Assembly: GCA_030538275.1 (NCBI GenBank)
Contig: JAUNUH010000003.1
Location: 155,779 to 219,778 of the forward strand
From: Flavobacteriaceae bacterium
Lineage (GTDB): Bacteria > Bacteroidota > Bacteroidia > Flavobacteriales > Weeksellaceae
Length of the DNA stretch: 64,000 bases
Reading direction: 5' to 3'
The notes below the pieces were generated by a model, which saw nothing but the letters and a program-made list of their open reading frames with translations, did not search any database and was not told the DNA's origin. Below are positions 63,939 to 64,000 of the stretch, one piece after another; positions within the stretch are counted from its first letter, which is position 1; each line of letters starts with the position of its first letter. The position numbers and the translations under genes are program-made.

Positions 63939-64000
63939 TTATTTGTTAATAAAAAACATAAATTGACTTGATTTTAACAAATAAAATTTGATTTTAGATT

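Noticed and set aside
1..64000. CRISPR arrays, IS elements with transposase, prophage genes, rRNA operons
   Set aside because: Looked for on both strands; no regularly spaced repeats, transposase, integrase, phage structural genes or rRNA seen.

Overview
The window is a contiguous piece of a low-GC chromosome from a Bacteroidota bacterium, most likely class Flavobacteriia. The evidence is the gliding transporter pair GldF/GldG, a type IX secretion plug protein, SusC/TonB-type receptors, a Na+-NQR operon, promoters of the Bacteroidota form TTTG-(19-20 nt)-TAnnTTTG, and the absence of Shine-Dalgarno sequences. Tryptophanase (indole formation) would suit a Weeksellaceae-type organism, but that placement is a guess. 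Most of the window is ordinary housekeeping sequence with short operons on both strands.

Layout. 1-5060: a cut-off lipoprotein, rpsT between two identical tRNA-Glu genes, a minus-strand polyamine-type operon (arginine decarboxylase, deoxyhypusine-synthase-like protein, small acidic protein) and purK. 5060-9020 is the most unusual part: a structured intergenic repeat, a TonB receptor, and a tRNA(CAU) locus expanded by two perfect 323-bp tandem units, each holding a 5' tRNA fragment, a 30-bp palindrome and a GIY-YIG nuclease ORF; a frameshifted membrane gene follows. 9100-15810: an unknown protein, a methyltransferase and a phytate-scavenging operon (TonB receptor, beta-propeller phytase, purple-acid-phosphatase-like enzyme). 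15900-22270: methylmalonyl-CoA epimerase, sufCDS, a DUF4230 protein, rnhB, coaD. 22500-32850: ABC-F ATPase, NlpE-like lipoprotein, LysE exporter, GT39 transferase, phoH, SAM hydrolase, hemJ, a second structured repeat, gldFG. 32900-36560: a Mn/Zn-type ABC importer. 36550-50600: S41 protease, initiator tRNA, rsmA-mgtE, AI-2E permease, HtrA, UvrD/PcrA helicase, a possible small RNA, FKBP isomerase, and an ECF sigma/anti-sigma/outer-membrane operon. 50700-57440: NhaD antiporter, a third structured repeat, tryptophanase, pruA, the T9SS plug gene. 57600-63940: the complete nqrABCDEF operon with promoter and terminator.

Two observations deserve most attention. First, three intergenic copies (about 5063-5219 on minus, 30170-30326 and 52090-52238 on plus) of a roughly 150-nt element with conserved flanks and a long hairpin whose sequence differs between copies while its pairing is kept. 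This points to selection on folding, as RNA or as a hairpin-forming DNA element. Second, the tRNA(CAU) expansion, where a nuclease gene appears to have copied itself together with the 5' part of its target tRNA, leaving one intact tRNA downstream and the apparent promoter 680 bp upstream.

All calls come from reading the sequence and from remembered family features; no database search was possible. Starts were moved from the longest reading frame where the signal peptide, the overlap with an upstream gene or a promoter box argued for it. Several genes (nqrB, phoH, the GT39 gene, the ECF sigma factor) seem to start with TTG and rsmA with GTG.
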